Origin: Virgibacillus sp. NKC19-3
Lineage (GTDB): Bacteria; Bacillota; Bacilli; Bacillales; Amphibacillaceae
Length of the DNA stretch: 64,000 bases
NCBI RefSeq assembly: GCF_019837165.1
Contig: NZ_JAGYHC010000001.1
Span: 2,108,001-2,172,000 of the forward strand
Direction of reading: 5' to 3'
The position numbers and the translations under genes are program-made. The first letter of the stretch is position 1. Every line of letters starts with the position of its first letter. Positions 46,893 to 55,294 of the stretch are shown here, in pieces. Below the pieces are notes generated by a model. The model was not told the origin of the DNA. It worked only from the letters and a program-made list of their open reading frames with translations, and searched no databases.

Positions 46893-48203
46893 ATGATAAT
46901 AGATAATCACCCATTCCAAACAAATCAGGATGGACATCTTCAGATAGGTGGTGTTGACACCATTGAACTGGCAGAAAAATACGGGACCCCGTTATATGTT
47001 TACGATGTTTCCATAATCAGAGACAATTGCAGAGCGTTTGTCAATACATTTCGTGACTTAAATGTAGAAGCAAAAGTGGCTTACGGAAGCAAAGCTTTTT
47101 CTTCCATCGCGATGCTTGAAGTCATAAAAGAGGAAGGACTATGTTTGGATGTCGTTTCTGAAGGTGAATTATATACGGCCCTACAGGCTGATTTTCCAAC
47201 AGAAAGAATACATTTACACGGGAATAATAAAAGTTTAAGCGAGTTAGAGATGGCAATCACTCATAATATCGGTTGTATTGTGGTTGATAATTTTCTTGAA
47301 ATAGAATTGATTAGTAGCATATTGAAAAAACACAATAAACAAGTAGATGTATTGATGCGAGTGACACCTGGAGTTGAATCAGAAACACATCAATATATTA
47401 TGACAGGAAATGAAGATTCAAAGTTTGGTTTCAACTTAAAAAATGGACAGGCAGAAGAAGCGTTTCACGTTTTATATGGCCATGAATCCATTCATTTTAA
47501 AGGATTACATTGTCATATTGGTTCACAGATTTTCGAAACAGAACGTTTTTTGATGGCGACGAATGTTTTATTTGAAAATATTAAAAAGTGGAATGCAGCT
47601 GTGGATTATGTGCCGGAGGTTTTAAATCTCGGTGGAGGTTTCGGAATCCGTTATACCGAAAAAGATTCACCTATACCATTAAATAGCTATGTGGAAGATC
47701 TTGTAAAGACCGTTCAAAGTCATTCAGAAGATTTAGGTATTTCTATGCCGGAAATATGGATTGAACCAGGGCGGGCAATTGCAGGAGAAGCAGGCATAAC
47801 GTTGTATACCGTTGGTGCAATGAAACAGATACCTAACGTCCGCCACTATATTTCTGTTGACGGTGGCATGACGGATAATTTGCGCCCCGCTTTATATGGA
47901 GCAGAATATGAAGCAGTAGTGGCAAATAAAGTTAATCACCCCGCCGATAATACAGTTTCTATTGCCGGAAAGTGTTGCGAATCTGGTGATATGCTCATTT
48001 GGGATTTGCTTGTACCTGATATAAATGATGGAGATATATTAGCAGTATTTTCAACAGGGGCATATGGGTACTCCATGGCTAATCACTATAATCGTATTCC
48101 AAAAGCCGCTGTTGTATTCGTGGAAAATGGTATAGACAAACTCGTTGTTCGACGTGAAACGTATGCGGATGTTGTCAAAAATGACTTATCCTATTATGAC
48201 TGA
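46893..48203 (+). CDS. lysA: Diaminopimelate decarboxylase
   Basis: PLP enzyme that makes lysine from meso-diaminopimelate, the last lysine step. The protein is 436 aa. The PLP lysine is in AYGSKAF (K67). Other marks are GLHCHIGSQI, NLGGGFGI and EPGRAIAG, and near the end CCESGDML supplies the active-site cysteine. ATG 46893 is 6 nt after GGAGG; 46890 is the adjacent alternative. No lysine riboswitch fits in the 59 nt between the terminator and the start. Confidence 0.96.
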   Translation: MIIDNHPFQTNQDGHLQIGGVDTIELAEKYGTPLYVYDVSIIRDNCRAFVNTFRDLNVEAKVAYGSKAFSSIAMLEVIKEEGLCLDVVSEGELYTALQADFPTERIHLHGNNKSLSELEMAITHNIGCIVVDNFLEIELISSILKKHNKQVDVLMRVTPGVESETHQYIMTGNEDSKFGFNLKNGQAEEAFHVLYGHESIHFKGLHCHIGSQIFETERFLMATNVLFENIKKWNAAVDYVPEVLNLGGGFGIRYTEKDSPIPLNSYVEDLVKTVQSHSEDLGISMPEIWIEPGRAIAGEAGITLYTVGAMKQIPNVRHYISVDGGMTDNLRPALYGAEYEAVVANKVNHPADNTVSIAGKCCESGDMLIWDLLVPDINDGDILAVFSTGAYGYSMANHYNRIPKAAVVFVENGIDKLVVRRETYADVVKNDLSYYD

Positions 48204-48280
48204 TTATCTTAAATATTTTCTTTTAAGTAAATGAATGGTAAAATGAATTAGGTTTATACATTATTAAAGGGGTTGTAAGT

Positions 48281-48718
48281 ATGGATAAAAAAGGATACAT
48301 TATAATGGAAAATGGTAATAAAATTGAATTTGAGCTTTACCCAAATGAAGCACCTAATACAGTTGCTAATTTTGAAAAACTGGCAAATAGTAATTTTTAC
48401 GATGGGTTAACATTTCATAGAGTAATAGACGGTTTCGTTAGTCAGGGTGGATGCCCCAATGGAAATGGAACTGGTAATGCGGGTTATACGATTAAATGTG
48501 AAACAGAAGGCAATCCGCATAAACACGTAGAGGGATCGTTATCAATGGCTCATGCGGGGAAGGATACCGGAAGTTCCCAATTCTTTATCGTTCATGAGCC
48601 CCAACCGCATCTAAACGGTGTTCATACTGTATTTGGACAAGTCACATCAGGTATTGAATATGCGAAGGCCATGAAAAATGGTGATGTAATGAAAGAGATG
48701 AAGGTTTTTTCAGAATAA
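48281..48718 (+). CDS. ppiB: Peptidyl-prolyl cis-trans isomerase B (cyclophilin)
   Basis: Speeds proline isomerisation during protein folding in the cytosol. The protein is 145 aa. Cyclophilin marks are [15 protein letters not shown] (active-site Arg), GSLSMAH, GSSQFFI and HTVFGQV. There is no signal peptide. GGGG precedes the ATG. In B. subtilis the rib operon follows ppiB; here an M50 protease gene does. Confidence 0.95.
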   Translation: MDKKGYIIMENGNKIEFELYPNEAPNTVANFEKLANSNFYDGLTFHRVIDGFVSQGGCPNGNGTGNAGYTIKCETEGNPHKHVEGSLSMAHAGKDTGSSQFFIVHEPQPHLNGVHTVFGQVTSGIEYAKAMKNGDVMKEMKVFSE

Positions 48719-48765
48719 TTAGTAGTAGCTGGTGATTTATTGGCATCTTCTGAGGAAGTTTTTTT

Positions 48766-49242
48766 ATGGATATTTACGTATTACTCTATCTTGTATTTAT
48801 AGTGGCACCACTTAGCAGCCTATTACATGAAGCTGGACATGCAGCTGCAGCTCGAACAGTAGGTGCGGATCAGATAACATTGTCAATTGGTCTGGGAAAA
48901 AGAATTAACACAGTTATCTTTGCCAACGTTCATATCACTTTTCATGCTATTTTCTTTTTAGGAGGCTTAGCGAAGAGTGAAAGAGTAATTCCGTATAAAT
49001 CATGGGAAATTATATGGATTACCATAGTCGGTCCATGCACGAATGCTTTTTTTGCCTTTCTTTTTTATATATTGTATGGTATGTACCCGAATGATTATCT
49101 GCAATTACTTTTTTTATTTAATATGTGGCTTGCTTTTGTTAACATTATTCCATTCAAAATCAAAGAGAAATGTTCAGATGGGTATTTAATCCTTCAAACC
49201 ATTTCGAGAAAAGACACACCTTTCAAATTTAAACATAAATAA
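48766..49242 (+). CDS. Small M50-family (site-2 protease-like) membrane metallopeptidase
   Basis: A 158-aa membrane protein with the zinc protease motif H21-E22-A-G-H25 inside the first hydrophobic segment. The second M50 signature is reduced to NIIPFKIKEKCSDGY near residue 125-140, with N, P and DG in the right order. Further hydrophobic segments are at about 55-68, 82-104 and 108-125. It lacks PDZ or CBS domains, so this is a minimal form. GAGGAAG precedes the ATG. It sits between ppiB and ribT, where ribDEAH would be in B. subtilis. Substrate unknown. Confidence 0.75.
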   Translation: MDIYVLLYLVFIVAPLSSLLHEAGHAAAARTVGADQITLSIGLGKRINTVIFANVHITFHAIFFLGGLAKSERVIPYKSWEIIWITIVGPCTNAFFAFLFYILYGMYPNDYLQLLFLFNMWLAFVNIIPFKIKEKCSDGYLILQTISRKDTPFKFKHK

Positions 49243-49447
49243 TAGTATGATTTTAACTGATCGTGTTAATGCTGTTTTAGAGAATGGTTGATTAGGATAT
49301 GATTGGATAAATACGTGTATTCATGCGAAAATATATATACAAAAGTAAAAAATTATTGTATAACAAAGGTAATGATTAAAAATAGGTATTGTGTATGTTT
49401 GAAGGATATGACGTTATGATCCGTTATTTTGTTAATGAGGGGTATCT

Positions 49448-49825
49448 ATGTTAATTCGTTATAAAAAAAATATGGAAAAGATTGCAATGGGTTTACTATC
49501 GTTTATGCCAGAAGAAAAAAAAGATGTAAAAAAATTGCAGCAAACAATTAAGGAATATGAAACAAATCCGGATTGGCATCTTTTTTTGTGGAAAGAGGAG
49601 GAAGATGTATTAGGTGCGGTTGGGTTAAGAATTGAAGATGAAATAAATGCTGTTATCCAACACGTTTCCGTGAATCCATCACATCGCAATATTGGAATTG
49701 GTAAGAAGATGATTAATGAGGTGCACCGACTTTATCAATCTAAATACGCTGTATCTGCTAATGATGAAATACAGCATTTTCACAATAAATGTGAAGTATC
49801 CAATAAACAGGACGAACATGACTAA
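49448..49825 (+). CDS. ribT: GNAT-family protein RibT
   Basis: Putative N-acetyltransferase found as the last gene of the riboflavin operon in B. subtilis. The protein is 125 aa. Its opening (MLIRYKKNMEKIAMGLLSFMP) closely resembles RibT, and the acetyl-CoA loop is VSVNPSHRNIGIGKKM (about 77-92). GAGGGG precedes the ATG. Here it stands alone, without ribDEAH upstream and with no FMN riboswitch in the 205 bp before it. Its substrate is unknown. Confidence 0.85.
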   Translation: MLIRYKKNMEKIAMGLLSFMPEEKKDVKKLQQTIKEYETNPDWHLFLWKEEEDVLGAVGLRIEDEINAVIQHVSVNPSHRNIGIGKKMINEVHRLYQSKYAVSANDEIQHFHNKCEVSNKQDEHD

Positions 49826-49866
49826 AAAAAGCCAGCTCCTTCATTCAAAGGAGGCTGGCTTTTTTA
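49824..49866 (+). terminator. Intrinsic terminator after ribT
   Basis: AAAAAGCCAGC-TCCTT pairs with AAGGAGGCTGGCTTTTTT with one bulge and a T run. Confidence 0.85.
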
Positions 49867-49911
49867 AAAGATAAAAACTATAAAATTTGGATGGTACTAA
49901 TTCTTATCAGG

Positions 49912-50052
49912 GATCCTACATCTAGCTCCATACGTCAAACTATAGAGACAACACGAGCGTAACCTTCGAAAAAGAAGACTTACTGATTGTGGAGCTACGG
50001 GCGCAGACAGAAGTAAAGTTCGTTTGCGCCGTTCCAGTTTTCTACGTTTTGA
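49912..50052. repeat. Probable dispersed intergenic repeat
   Basis: About 140 bp of GC-richer non-coding DNA. It contains an inverted repeat TAGCTCCA (49923-49930) and TGGAGCTA (49990-49997), is flanked by GGATCC on both sides, and includes AGACAACACGAGCGTAACC. It has no ORF. It resembles Bacillaceae dispersed repeats, but there is no second copy in the window. Confidence 0.4.
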
Positions 50053-50127
50053 ATTGGATCCCTGTGTTTTTGTTCATATAAACATTTGAGGTATTACAGT
50101 GAAACTAGGACACAATTGATTAGATCG

Positions 50128-50208
50128 TTACATCCATGCAGCACCAACGATAATGAGAAGAATGAACAGTACTACAATTAATGCGAAACCTCCGCCGTAA
50201 TTACCCAT
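50128..50208 (-). CDS. YjcZ-family sporulation miniprotein
   Basis: A 26-aa peptide, glycine-rich at the start (MGNYGGGF) and then one membrane helix (FALIVVLFILLIIVGA). This is the typical YjcZ/YczN-type family found in many copies in spore formers and linked to sporulation. An AAAGGAGGA site lies 8 nt before the ATG. It is divergent from scpA. The promoter was not identified. Confidence 0.85.
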   Translation of the reverse strand: MGNYGGGFALIVVLFILLIIVGAAWM

Positions 50209-50354
50209 AACAAAATCCTCCTTTTTCTTCTTTACATAAATGTTTTGTGGTAACATTTATCTTACGTTAATAACTTATGATAGAAACAATCATTCTGTAT
50301 AGGCATTTATGCCAACACTTGCAATTTTCATTTTTAAAGAAGGGAAGCTTATCT

Positions 50355-51092
50355 ATGAATCAAGCTTATCATGTAAAACTAGATGCATTTGAAGGACCGC
50401 TTGATTTATTATTACATTTAATTAATCAATATGAGATAGATATATATGATATTCCAATGGCTCAAATTACAGATCAATATATGCATTATATTCACACGTT
50501 TCAGCGTTTGGAATTAAATATAGCCAGCGAATATCTTGTAATGGCTTCAACACTTGTCGCCATTAAAAGTCAAATGTTATTACCACAAATGGAGACAATT
50601 GACGATTCGGAGGAATATATACAGGATCCAAGAGAAGAATTAATCGAGCGTTTAATGGAGTATAGAAAATATAAAGAAGCTGCAGGAAATTTAAAAGAAA
50701 AAGAACTGGAGGCACGACACACTTTCACGAGACCAGCTCATGTTTTTGACAATGTGGACACCAGAGAACTTCCGATGGTAAAAGGAGACGTTTCTGTGTA
50801 TGATATGCTTGATGCCTTTGAAAAAGTCATGGAACGAAAGAAATGGAATGAACCATTGGACACCAAAATAAAGCAGGCGGAAATTACCATTGAGCAAAAG
50901 ATGGAAGAAGTACTCCTCCTTGTAAAACAAGCAAAACAAGGAGTAAGATTTGATCAATTATTTTCATATAAGTCGCGAACTCATATCGTCGTTACCTTTA
51001 TGGCTTTACTGGAATTGATGAAAAAAAATAACGTATATTGTAAGCAAACACAACATTTGGAAGCAATACATGTATTTTATGTGGAGGACTAA
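50355..51092 (+). CDS. scpA: Segregation and condensation protein ScpA
   Basis: Kleisin subunit of the SMC-ScpA-ScpB condensin. From ATG 50355, after GAAGGGA, it is 245 aa; an in-frame ATG at 50277 has no site. The N-terminal SMC-neck binding part is FEGPLDLLLHLI to ASEYLVMAS; an acidic middle and a C-terminal winged helix (FDQLFSYKSRTHIVVTFMALLELM) follow. scpB begins 3 nt after its stop. Confidence 0.95.
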   Translation: MNQAYHVKLDAFEGPLDLLLHLINQYEIDIYDIPMAQITDQYMHYIHTFQRLELNIASEYLVMASTLVAIKSQMLLPQMETIDDSEEYIQDPREELIERLMEYRKYKEAAGNLKEKELEARHTFTRPAHVFDNVDTRELPMVKGDVSVYDMLDAFEKVMERKKWNEPLDTKIKQAEITIEQKMEEVLLLVKQAKQGVRFDQLFSYKSRTHIVVTFMALLELMKKNNVYCKQTQHLEAIHVFYVED

Positions 51093-51094
51093 AC

Positions 51095-51670
51095 GTGAAA
51101 GCAACTAAATTAAAAGCAATAGTAGAAGGTTTATTATTTGTTAGCGGTGATGAAGGAATTACGGTAAAACAATTAGCTAAAATACTGGAAATTACGCAAG
51201 CATCCGTTGAAGATATACTGGATGAATTAAAATACGATTACGAACATACCGAACGCGGAATCATGATCATGCAATCCAATCACATTTTTTACCTTACTAC
51301 TATACCTGAGCATAGCAGTTATCATAAAAAGTTATTGGAAACACCACAGACAACGAAAATGTCTCAAGCCGCTCTTGAGACACTTGCTATTATTGCCTAT
51401 CGACAACCTATAACTCGGACAGAGATTGAAGAAATCAGAGGAATAAAGAGTGACAGGCCTGTACAAACACTTCTTTCTAGGCTATTAATCGAAGAAGTCG
51501 GACGCAGGGACAGTATAGGGAAACCAGTATTATTTGGCACAAGTAAAGAATTTTTAACTTACTTTGGGTTAACCTCCCTGGACGAATTGCCTTCCCTACC
51601 AGAAAATGCAGATACAGAAGATATAGAACAAGAAGCGGATTTGTTTTTTGAACGATTTGAAGGTGAATGA
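51095..51670 (+). CDS. scpB: Segregation and condensation protein ScpB
   Basis: Two-winged-helix partner that binds the middle of ScpA. The protein is 191 aa. The first winged helix is residues 1-80, the second about 85-160 with QAALETLAIIAYRQPITRTEIEEIRG split across the core. The GTG start has GGAGG inside the scpA tail. It is transcribed with scpA and ends at a perfect palindromic terminator. Confidence 0.95.
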   Translation: MKATKLKAIVEGLLFVSGDEGITVKQLAKILEITQASVEDILDELKYDYEHTERGIMIMQSNHIFYLTTIPEHSSYHKKLLETPQTTKMSQAALETLAIIAYRQPITRTEIEEIRGIKSDRPVQTLLSRLLIEEVGRRDSIGKPVLFGTSKEFLTYFGLTSLDELPSLPENADTEDIEQEADLFFERFEGE

Positions 51671-51671
51671 A

Positions 51672-51703
51672 AATCCCAGTATTGATTAATCAATACTGGG
51701 ATT
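51672..51703 (+). terminator. Palindromic terminator after scpB
   Basis: A 32-nt perfect palindrome (AATCCCAGTATTGATT and its complement) starting 1 nt after the stop codon, followed by GTTTAAT. Confidence 0.7.
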
Positions 51704-51813
51704 GTTTAATGGAAATATCTTTTTTGATCTCTGTCAATACGATTTTTGCTAGAAAGAGCCTTTCGCATGCACAAACATATTTCAGGTGGCATAGGCTACC
51801 GCGGGGTGATTAT

Positions 51814-52695
51814 ATGGATAGTAATACACAAACGTATTTACAAAAGCTTATAGAATGGGGAGATCATACCAAAGCTACTTTAAATAATGTTCATGCTAAA
51901 TCAACAGAAGGAACAAATTGGAACGAACAAATAGAAAATTGGCAGGTAGAAATAGATCGTAAATTGAACAGAAATACGGAAGTTTCAAATGAGGAACTTG
52001 AATTATTACAAGAGGAAGGGGAACGAATCGCTTTTGCAATAAATAATAAAGAAAGAAAGGAACATGAATCATCATCCATACCTTATGGCAAGCGTAAGTT
52101 ACCACCTTTGCCTTATAAGTATGATGCACTTGAACCATATATTAGTGAAGAAATCATGCGCTTGCATCATGATAAGCACCACAAATCTTATGTTGATGGT
52201 TTAAATAAGGCAGAAAAGGAGTTATATACGAAAGGAGGGAATGATGATATTATCAAACATTGGTTGAGGGAACAAGCTTTTCACGGCTCTGGCCACCATT
52301 TGCATACCATTTTTTGGAATAACATGACACCGAATTCAAGTAGAAAGCCTTCTGGTGAAATTCAAAGACGTATCGAGGAAGACTTTGGATCATTTGATAA
52401 ATTTAAGGAGTTATTTTCAGATGTAGCAGCTTCTGTTGAAGGTGTTGGTTGGGCGGTATTACTATGGGAGCCAAGAAGCGGGAGGCTTGCGGTGCAATCA
52501 CTGGAAAAACACCAGTTATTCCAACTAGCCGATTCTATCCCATTACTGGTGCTAGATATGTGGGAGCATGCATATTATCTGCAGTACAAAACAGATAAAG
52601 AAACGTATATCAAAAATTGGTGGAATGTTGTGAATTGGGAGGATGTAAATCATCGATTTGTAGAAGCGCGAAAAGTAAAATGGCATTTGTATTAA
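51814..52695 (+). CDS. Fe/Mn superoxide dismutase with N-terminal extension (SodF-like)
   Basis: Converts superoxide to hydrogen peroxide and oxygen. From ATG 51814 (GGGG upstream) it is 293 aa; a longer frame starting at 51667 runs through the scpB terminator and is rejected. The SOD domain starts near residue 97 (LPPLPYKYDALEP). Metal ligands are H118 in LHHDKHH, the His of HLHTIFWNN, and Asp and His in LDMWEHAYY. Residues 1-95 form an extra charged helical region seen in Bacillus SodF-type enzymes, which are poorly characterised. It carries no signal peptide. Confidence 0.9.
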   Translation: MDSNTQTYLQKLIEWGDHTKATLNNVHAKSTEGTNWNEQIENWQVEIDRKLNRNTEVSNEELELLQEEGERIAFAINNKERKEHESSSIPYGKRKLPPLPYKYDALEPYISEEIMRLHHDKHHKSYVDGLNKAEKELYTKGGNDDIIKHWLREQAFHGSGHHLHTIFWNNMTPNSSRKPSGEIQRRIEEDFGSFDKFKELFSDVAASVEGVGWAVLLWEPRSGRLAVQSLEKHQLFQLADSIPLLVLDMWEHAYYLQYKTDKETYIKNWWNVVNWEDVNHRFVEARKVKWHLY

Positions 52696-52699
52696 TAGC

Positions 52700-52846
52700 C
52701 TAATATAACAGTTGTTCTCCTGCAGGACTTTTTATTACCTCATCGCTATGATATGGGAGTAGAAGTAAATAGGAAATTATATAAAGAATGGCAAACATAA
52801 CAGCATAAAAAGCATGAGCCAATAACCCTTTCGATGGCGGTTTGGT
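52700..52846 (-). other. Possible remnant of a small membrane-protein gene
   Basis: An open frame of 48 codons without a usable start. It encodes a coherent hydrophobic helix (FYAVMFAILYIISYLLLL) and a polar tail (PYHSDEVIKSPAGEQLLY). An ATG in another frame lies at 52855, and one missing base near 52847 would join it. There is no ribosome site. It may be a decayed gene or chance. Apart from this and the dacB promoter, I see nothing in the 305-bp gap. Confidence 0.2.
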
Positions 52847-52940
52847 TCAAAAATCATGTTTGCAGAGATTACATGTCAAATTGACTTGCTTTTATATTAT
52901 TTCTTTACGCTTCATCGTAAATGACAAAGCGCCTTTTTAT

Positions 52941-52968
52941 TCATATCACTATATATCCTGCATAAAAT
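52941..52968 (+). promoter_or_regulatory. Sigma-E promoter of the dacB operon
   Basis: TCATATC at 52941-52947, a 13-bp spacer, CATAAAAT at 52961-52968. This closely matches the sigma-E consensus, and dacB is a mother-cell gene. Confidence 0.75.
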
Positions 52969-53000
52969 AATTATACCAATCCTGTGGGAGGAAACCTACG

Positions 53001-54104
53001 ATGCGAATTTTTTTATGTAGTATATTGATTTTACTATTTACGTTAATACATCCAATAAGTGGACAGGCTGCACCGAAAGTCTCCGCAAATAATGCTATAT
53101 TAATAGAACAATCAACCGGTAGGGTTTTATTTGAGAAAAATGCAAATGAAGAGCAGTTGGTTGCAAGTATAACAAAGTTAATGACTGCCATTATTGCAGT
53201 AGAGTCTGGCAAAATGCATGAAGAAACCATAGCAAGCAGAAAAGCAATTAATACAGAAGGATCCGCTATTTATTTAGAACAAGGAGAAAAAATGTCCATA
53301 GAAGACCTCGTTTACGGGTTAATCCTGCGTTCGGGAAATGATGCAGCAGTTACGATAAGCGAGCATATTGGTGGCAGCATGGATGGATTCGTTTATTTAA
53401 TGAATGAAAAAGCAAGATGGTTAGGGATGACAAATTCCAGTTTTGAAAATCCGCACGGGTTGGATTCGGACAACCATTATTCTACAGCGTATGACATGGC
53501 CATACTCATGAAATATGCCATGGATAATGACCAATTTAGAGAGATAATCGGGACAAAAACGTATAAATCTGATAAGAGAACATATCCTTGGCAAAATAAA
53601 AATAAATTGTTAACTCAATTATATGAAAATAGCACTGGCGGTAAAACAGGATACACAAAAACCGCTGGAAGGACACTCGTATCTTCGGCACACAAGAATG
53701 GGATGGATCTTATTGTTGTAACGATTAATGCCCCAGATGACTGGCAGGATCATATCAATTTGTTTGAATGGGGATTTGAAAACTATGATATGAAATCAAT
53801 CGCCAAAGAGGGTCGGGAGAAATACCACCACAAAGGATCGGATAATGAAATCATTGGCTACTTACATCAAGATGTTCTTTTCCCATTAACGGAAGGAGAA
53901 ATGGAGGATATTAATAAGCAAACATATTTACGAAATGACAATCATGCAGAAGATGTAATCGGGAAAACGATGTTTCACCTGGGTGGGGAGCAAATAGCAG
54001 AAACAACAATTTTTAATAATCCGTGGGACATGCAAGAAAAAGGCTTTTTCTCTAATGTGATATCGACGTATAAGAAAATTAGTGGGTTGGATGAGATATG
54101 GTAA
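53001..54104 (+). CDS. dacB: D-alanyl-D-alanine carboxypeptidase DacB (PBP5*)
   Basis: Mother-cell enzyme that regulates cross-linking of the spore cortex. The protein is 367 aa with a signal peptide of about 23 residues (ends SGQAAP). The SxxK motif is S56-I-T-K59, SGN is in RSGNDAAV and KTG is in GGKTGYTK. GGGAGG precedes the ATG. It is first in the dacB-spmA-spmB operon; its stop overlaps the spmA start. Confidence 0.95.
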   Translation: MRIFLCSILILLFTLIHPISGQAAPKVSANNAILIEQSTGRVLFEKNANEEQLVASITKLMTAIIAVESGKMHEETIASRKAINTEGSAIYLEQGEKMSIEDLVYGLILRSGNDAAVTISEHIGGSMDGFVYLMNEKARWLGMTNSSFENPHGLDSDNHYSTAYDMAILMKYAMDNDQFREIIGTKTYKSDKRTYPWQNKNKLLTQLYENSTGGKTGYTKTAGRTLVSSAHKNGMDLIVVTINAPDDWQDHINLFEWGFENYDMKSIAKEGREKYHHKGSDNEIIGYLHQDVLFPLTEGEMEDINKQTYLRNDNHAEDVIGKTMFHLGGEQIAETTIFNNPWDMQEKGFFSNVISTYKKISGLDEIW

Positions 54105-54685
54105 ATATTATATGGGCATGTATGGCTATAATCGGAATTCTATATGCTATATTCAATGGAACAATGGATCAAGTTAATGAAGCTATATTCGAAAGTGCAA
54201 ATGAAGCAGTTACGCTGTCTATCGGTTTAATCAGTGTATTGGTGTTTTGGCTGGGTATTATGAAAGTAGCAGAACAAGCAGGGATTTTACGTATGCTAAG
54301 CAAATTATTCAGACCATTGATTCGTAGACTCTTTCCCGAGATACCGAAAGATCATCCTGCAATGGGGTATATATTATCCAATATAACAGCAAACATTTTT
54401 GGCTTAGGTAATGCGGCAACGCCGATGGGAATAAAGGCAATGGAACAAATGAAGCAATTAAATGGTGATCGTGATACTGCATCACGTTCGATGATCACCT
54501 TTTTAGCATTAAACACATCGGGCTTAACCATCATTCCAACTACGGTTATTGCGATTCGCATGCAGTATAACTCATTATCTCCAACGGAAATTGTAGGAAC
54601 TACGATTATAACTACGGCTATATCTTCTGTTAGTGCTATTTTAATTGACCGTTTTTTCTATTATAAGCGTATTTGGAGGAAATAG
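54098..54685 (+). CDS. spmA: Spore maturation protein A
   Basis: Membrane protein needed for full dehydration of the spore core. The protein is 195 aa with hydrophobic segments at about 3-20, 40-58, 85-105, 128-150 and 165-185. Typical of the nucleoside-recognition (Gate) family are NITANIFGLGNAATPMGIKAM and TFLALNTSGLTIIPTT. It overlaps dacB by 7 bases and is followed at once by spmB. Confidence 0.93.
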   Translation: MVNIIWACMAIIGILYAIFNGTMDQVNEAIFESANEAVTLSIGLISVLVFWLGIMKVAEQAGILRMLSKLFRPLIRRLFPEIPKDHPAMGYILSNITANIFGLGNAATPMGIKAMEQMKQLNGDRDTASRSMITFLALNTSGLTIIPTTVIAIRMQYNSLSPTEIVGTTIITTAISSVSAILIDRFFYYKRIWRK

Positions 54686-54686
54686 A

Positions 54687-55217
54687 ATGGGGATTATTAC
54701 TTCTGTTAGTATATGGCTTATACCATGTTTCATACTACTAGTACTTGTTGTTGCAACATGGAAACGGATACCTGCATATGAGATGTTTGTGGAAGGAGGG
54801 AAGGAAGGTGTCAAAATGGCATTTACATTACTTCCTTTTTTAGTAGGCATGATCGTTTCCATTTCAATATTGAGAAGTTCAGGAGCGTTGGAAGCTTTTA
54901 TTAATCTCATTTCACCGTTTTTAATAGCTGTTGGTATCCCGCCCGATATCATCCCGCTTGCATTAGTAAGACCTATCTCAGGTAATGCTGCACTTGGAAT
55001 GACAACGGAATTAATTGATAGTCATGGCCCTGATTCATTTATCGGCAGATTAGCATCAACCATGCAAGGGAGTACCGATACGACCTTGTATATTTTAACT
55101 GTATATTTCGGTGCAATTGGTATTAAAAAAATGAGATATGCACTAAAGGTTGGACTACTGGCCGATTTAATTGGTATACTTGCATCTATCATTGTTGTTA
55201 CTATTGTATTTGGATAA
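54687..55217 (+). CDS. spmB: Spore maturation protein B
   Basis: Partner of SpmA in spore core dehydration. From ATG 54687, 7 nt after GGAGG, it is 176 aa; an earlier in-frame start at 54645 lies inside spmA. Four to five membrane segments and the Gate-family segment RPISGNAALGMTTELIDSHGPDS (split by the core Gly-Asn) are clear, as is STMQGSTDTTLYIL. It ends the operon. Confidence 0.93.
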   Translation: MGIITSVSIWLIPCFILLVLVVATWKRIPAYEMFVEGGKEGVKMAFTLLPFLVGMIVSISILRSSGALEAFINLISPFLIAVGIPPDIIPLALVRPISGNAALGMTTELIDSHGPDSFIGRLASTMQGSTDTTLYILTVYFGAIGIKKMRYALKVGLLADLIGILASIIVVTIVFG

Positions 55218-55227
55218 TACGTTTGAG

Positions 55228-55252
55228 TAGCGTTAACCTATAGTTAGCGCTA
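55228..55252 (+). terminator. Terminator candidate after spmB
   Basis: TAGCGTTAAC pairs with GTTAGCGCTA (one G-U); the tail TTATTATG is short. Confidence 0.5.
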
Positions 55253-55294
55253 TTATTATGTAAGGAAAAAATAAAATAAAATTTGGTGGTATAT

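Noticed and set aside
49243-49447. Searched for an FMN riboswitch upstream of ribT
   Set aside because: No RFN-type conserved segments are present; the spacer is plain AT-rich sequence.
51667-51813. Longer superoxide dismutase start at 51667
   Set aside because: It overlaps the scpB stop and translates the palindromic terminator; ATG 51814 has a better ribosome site.
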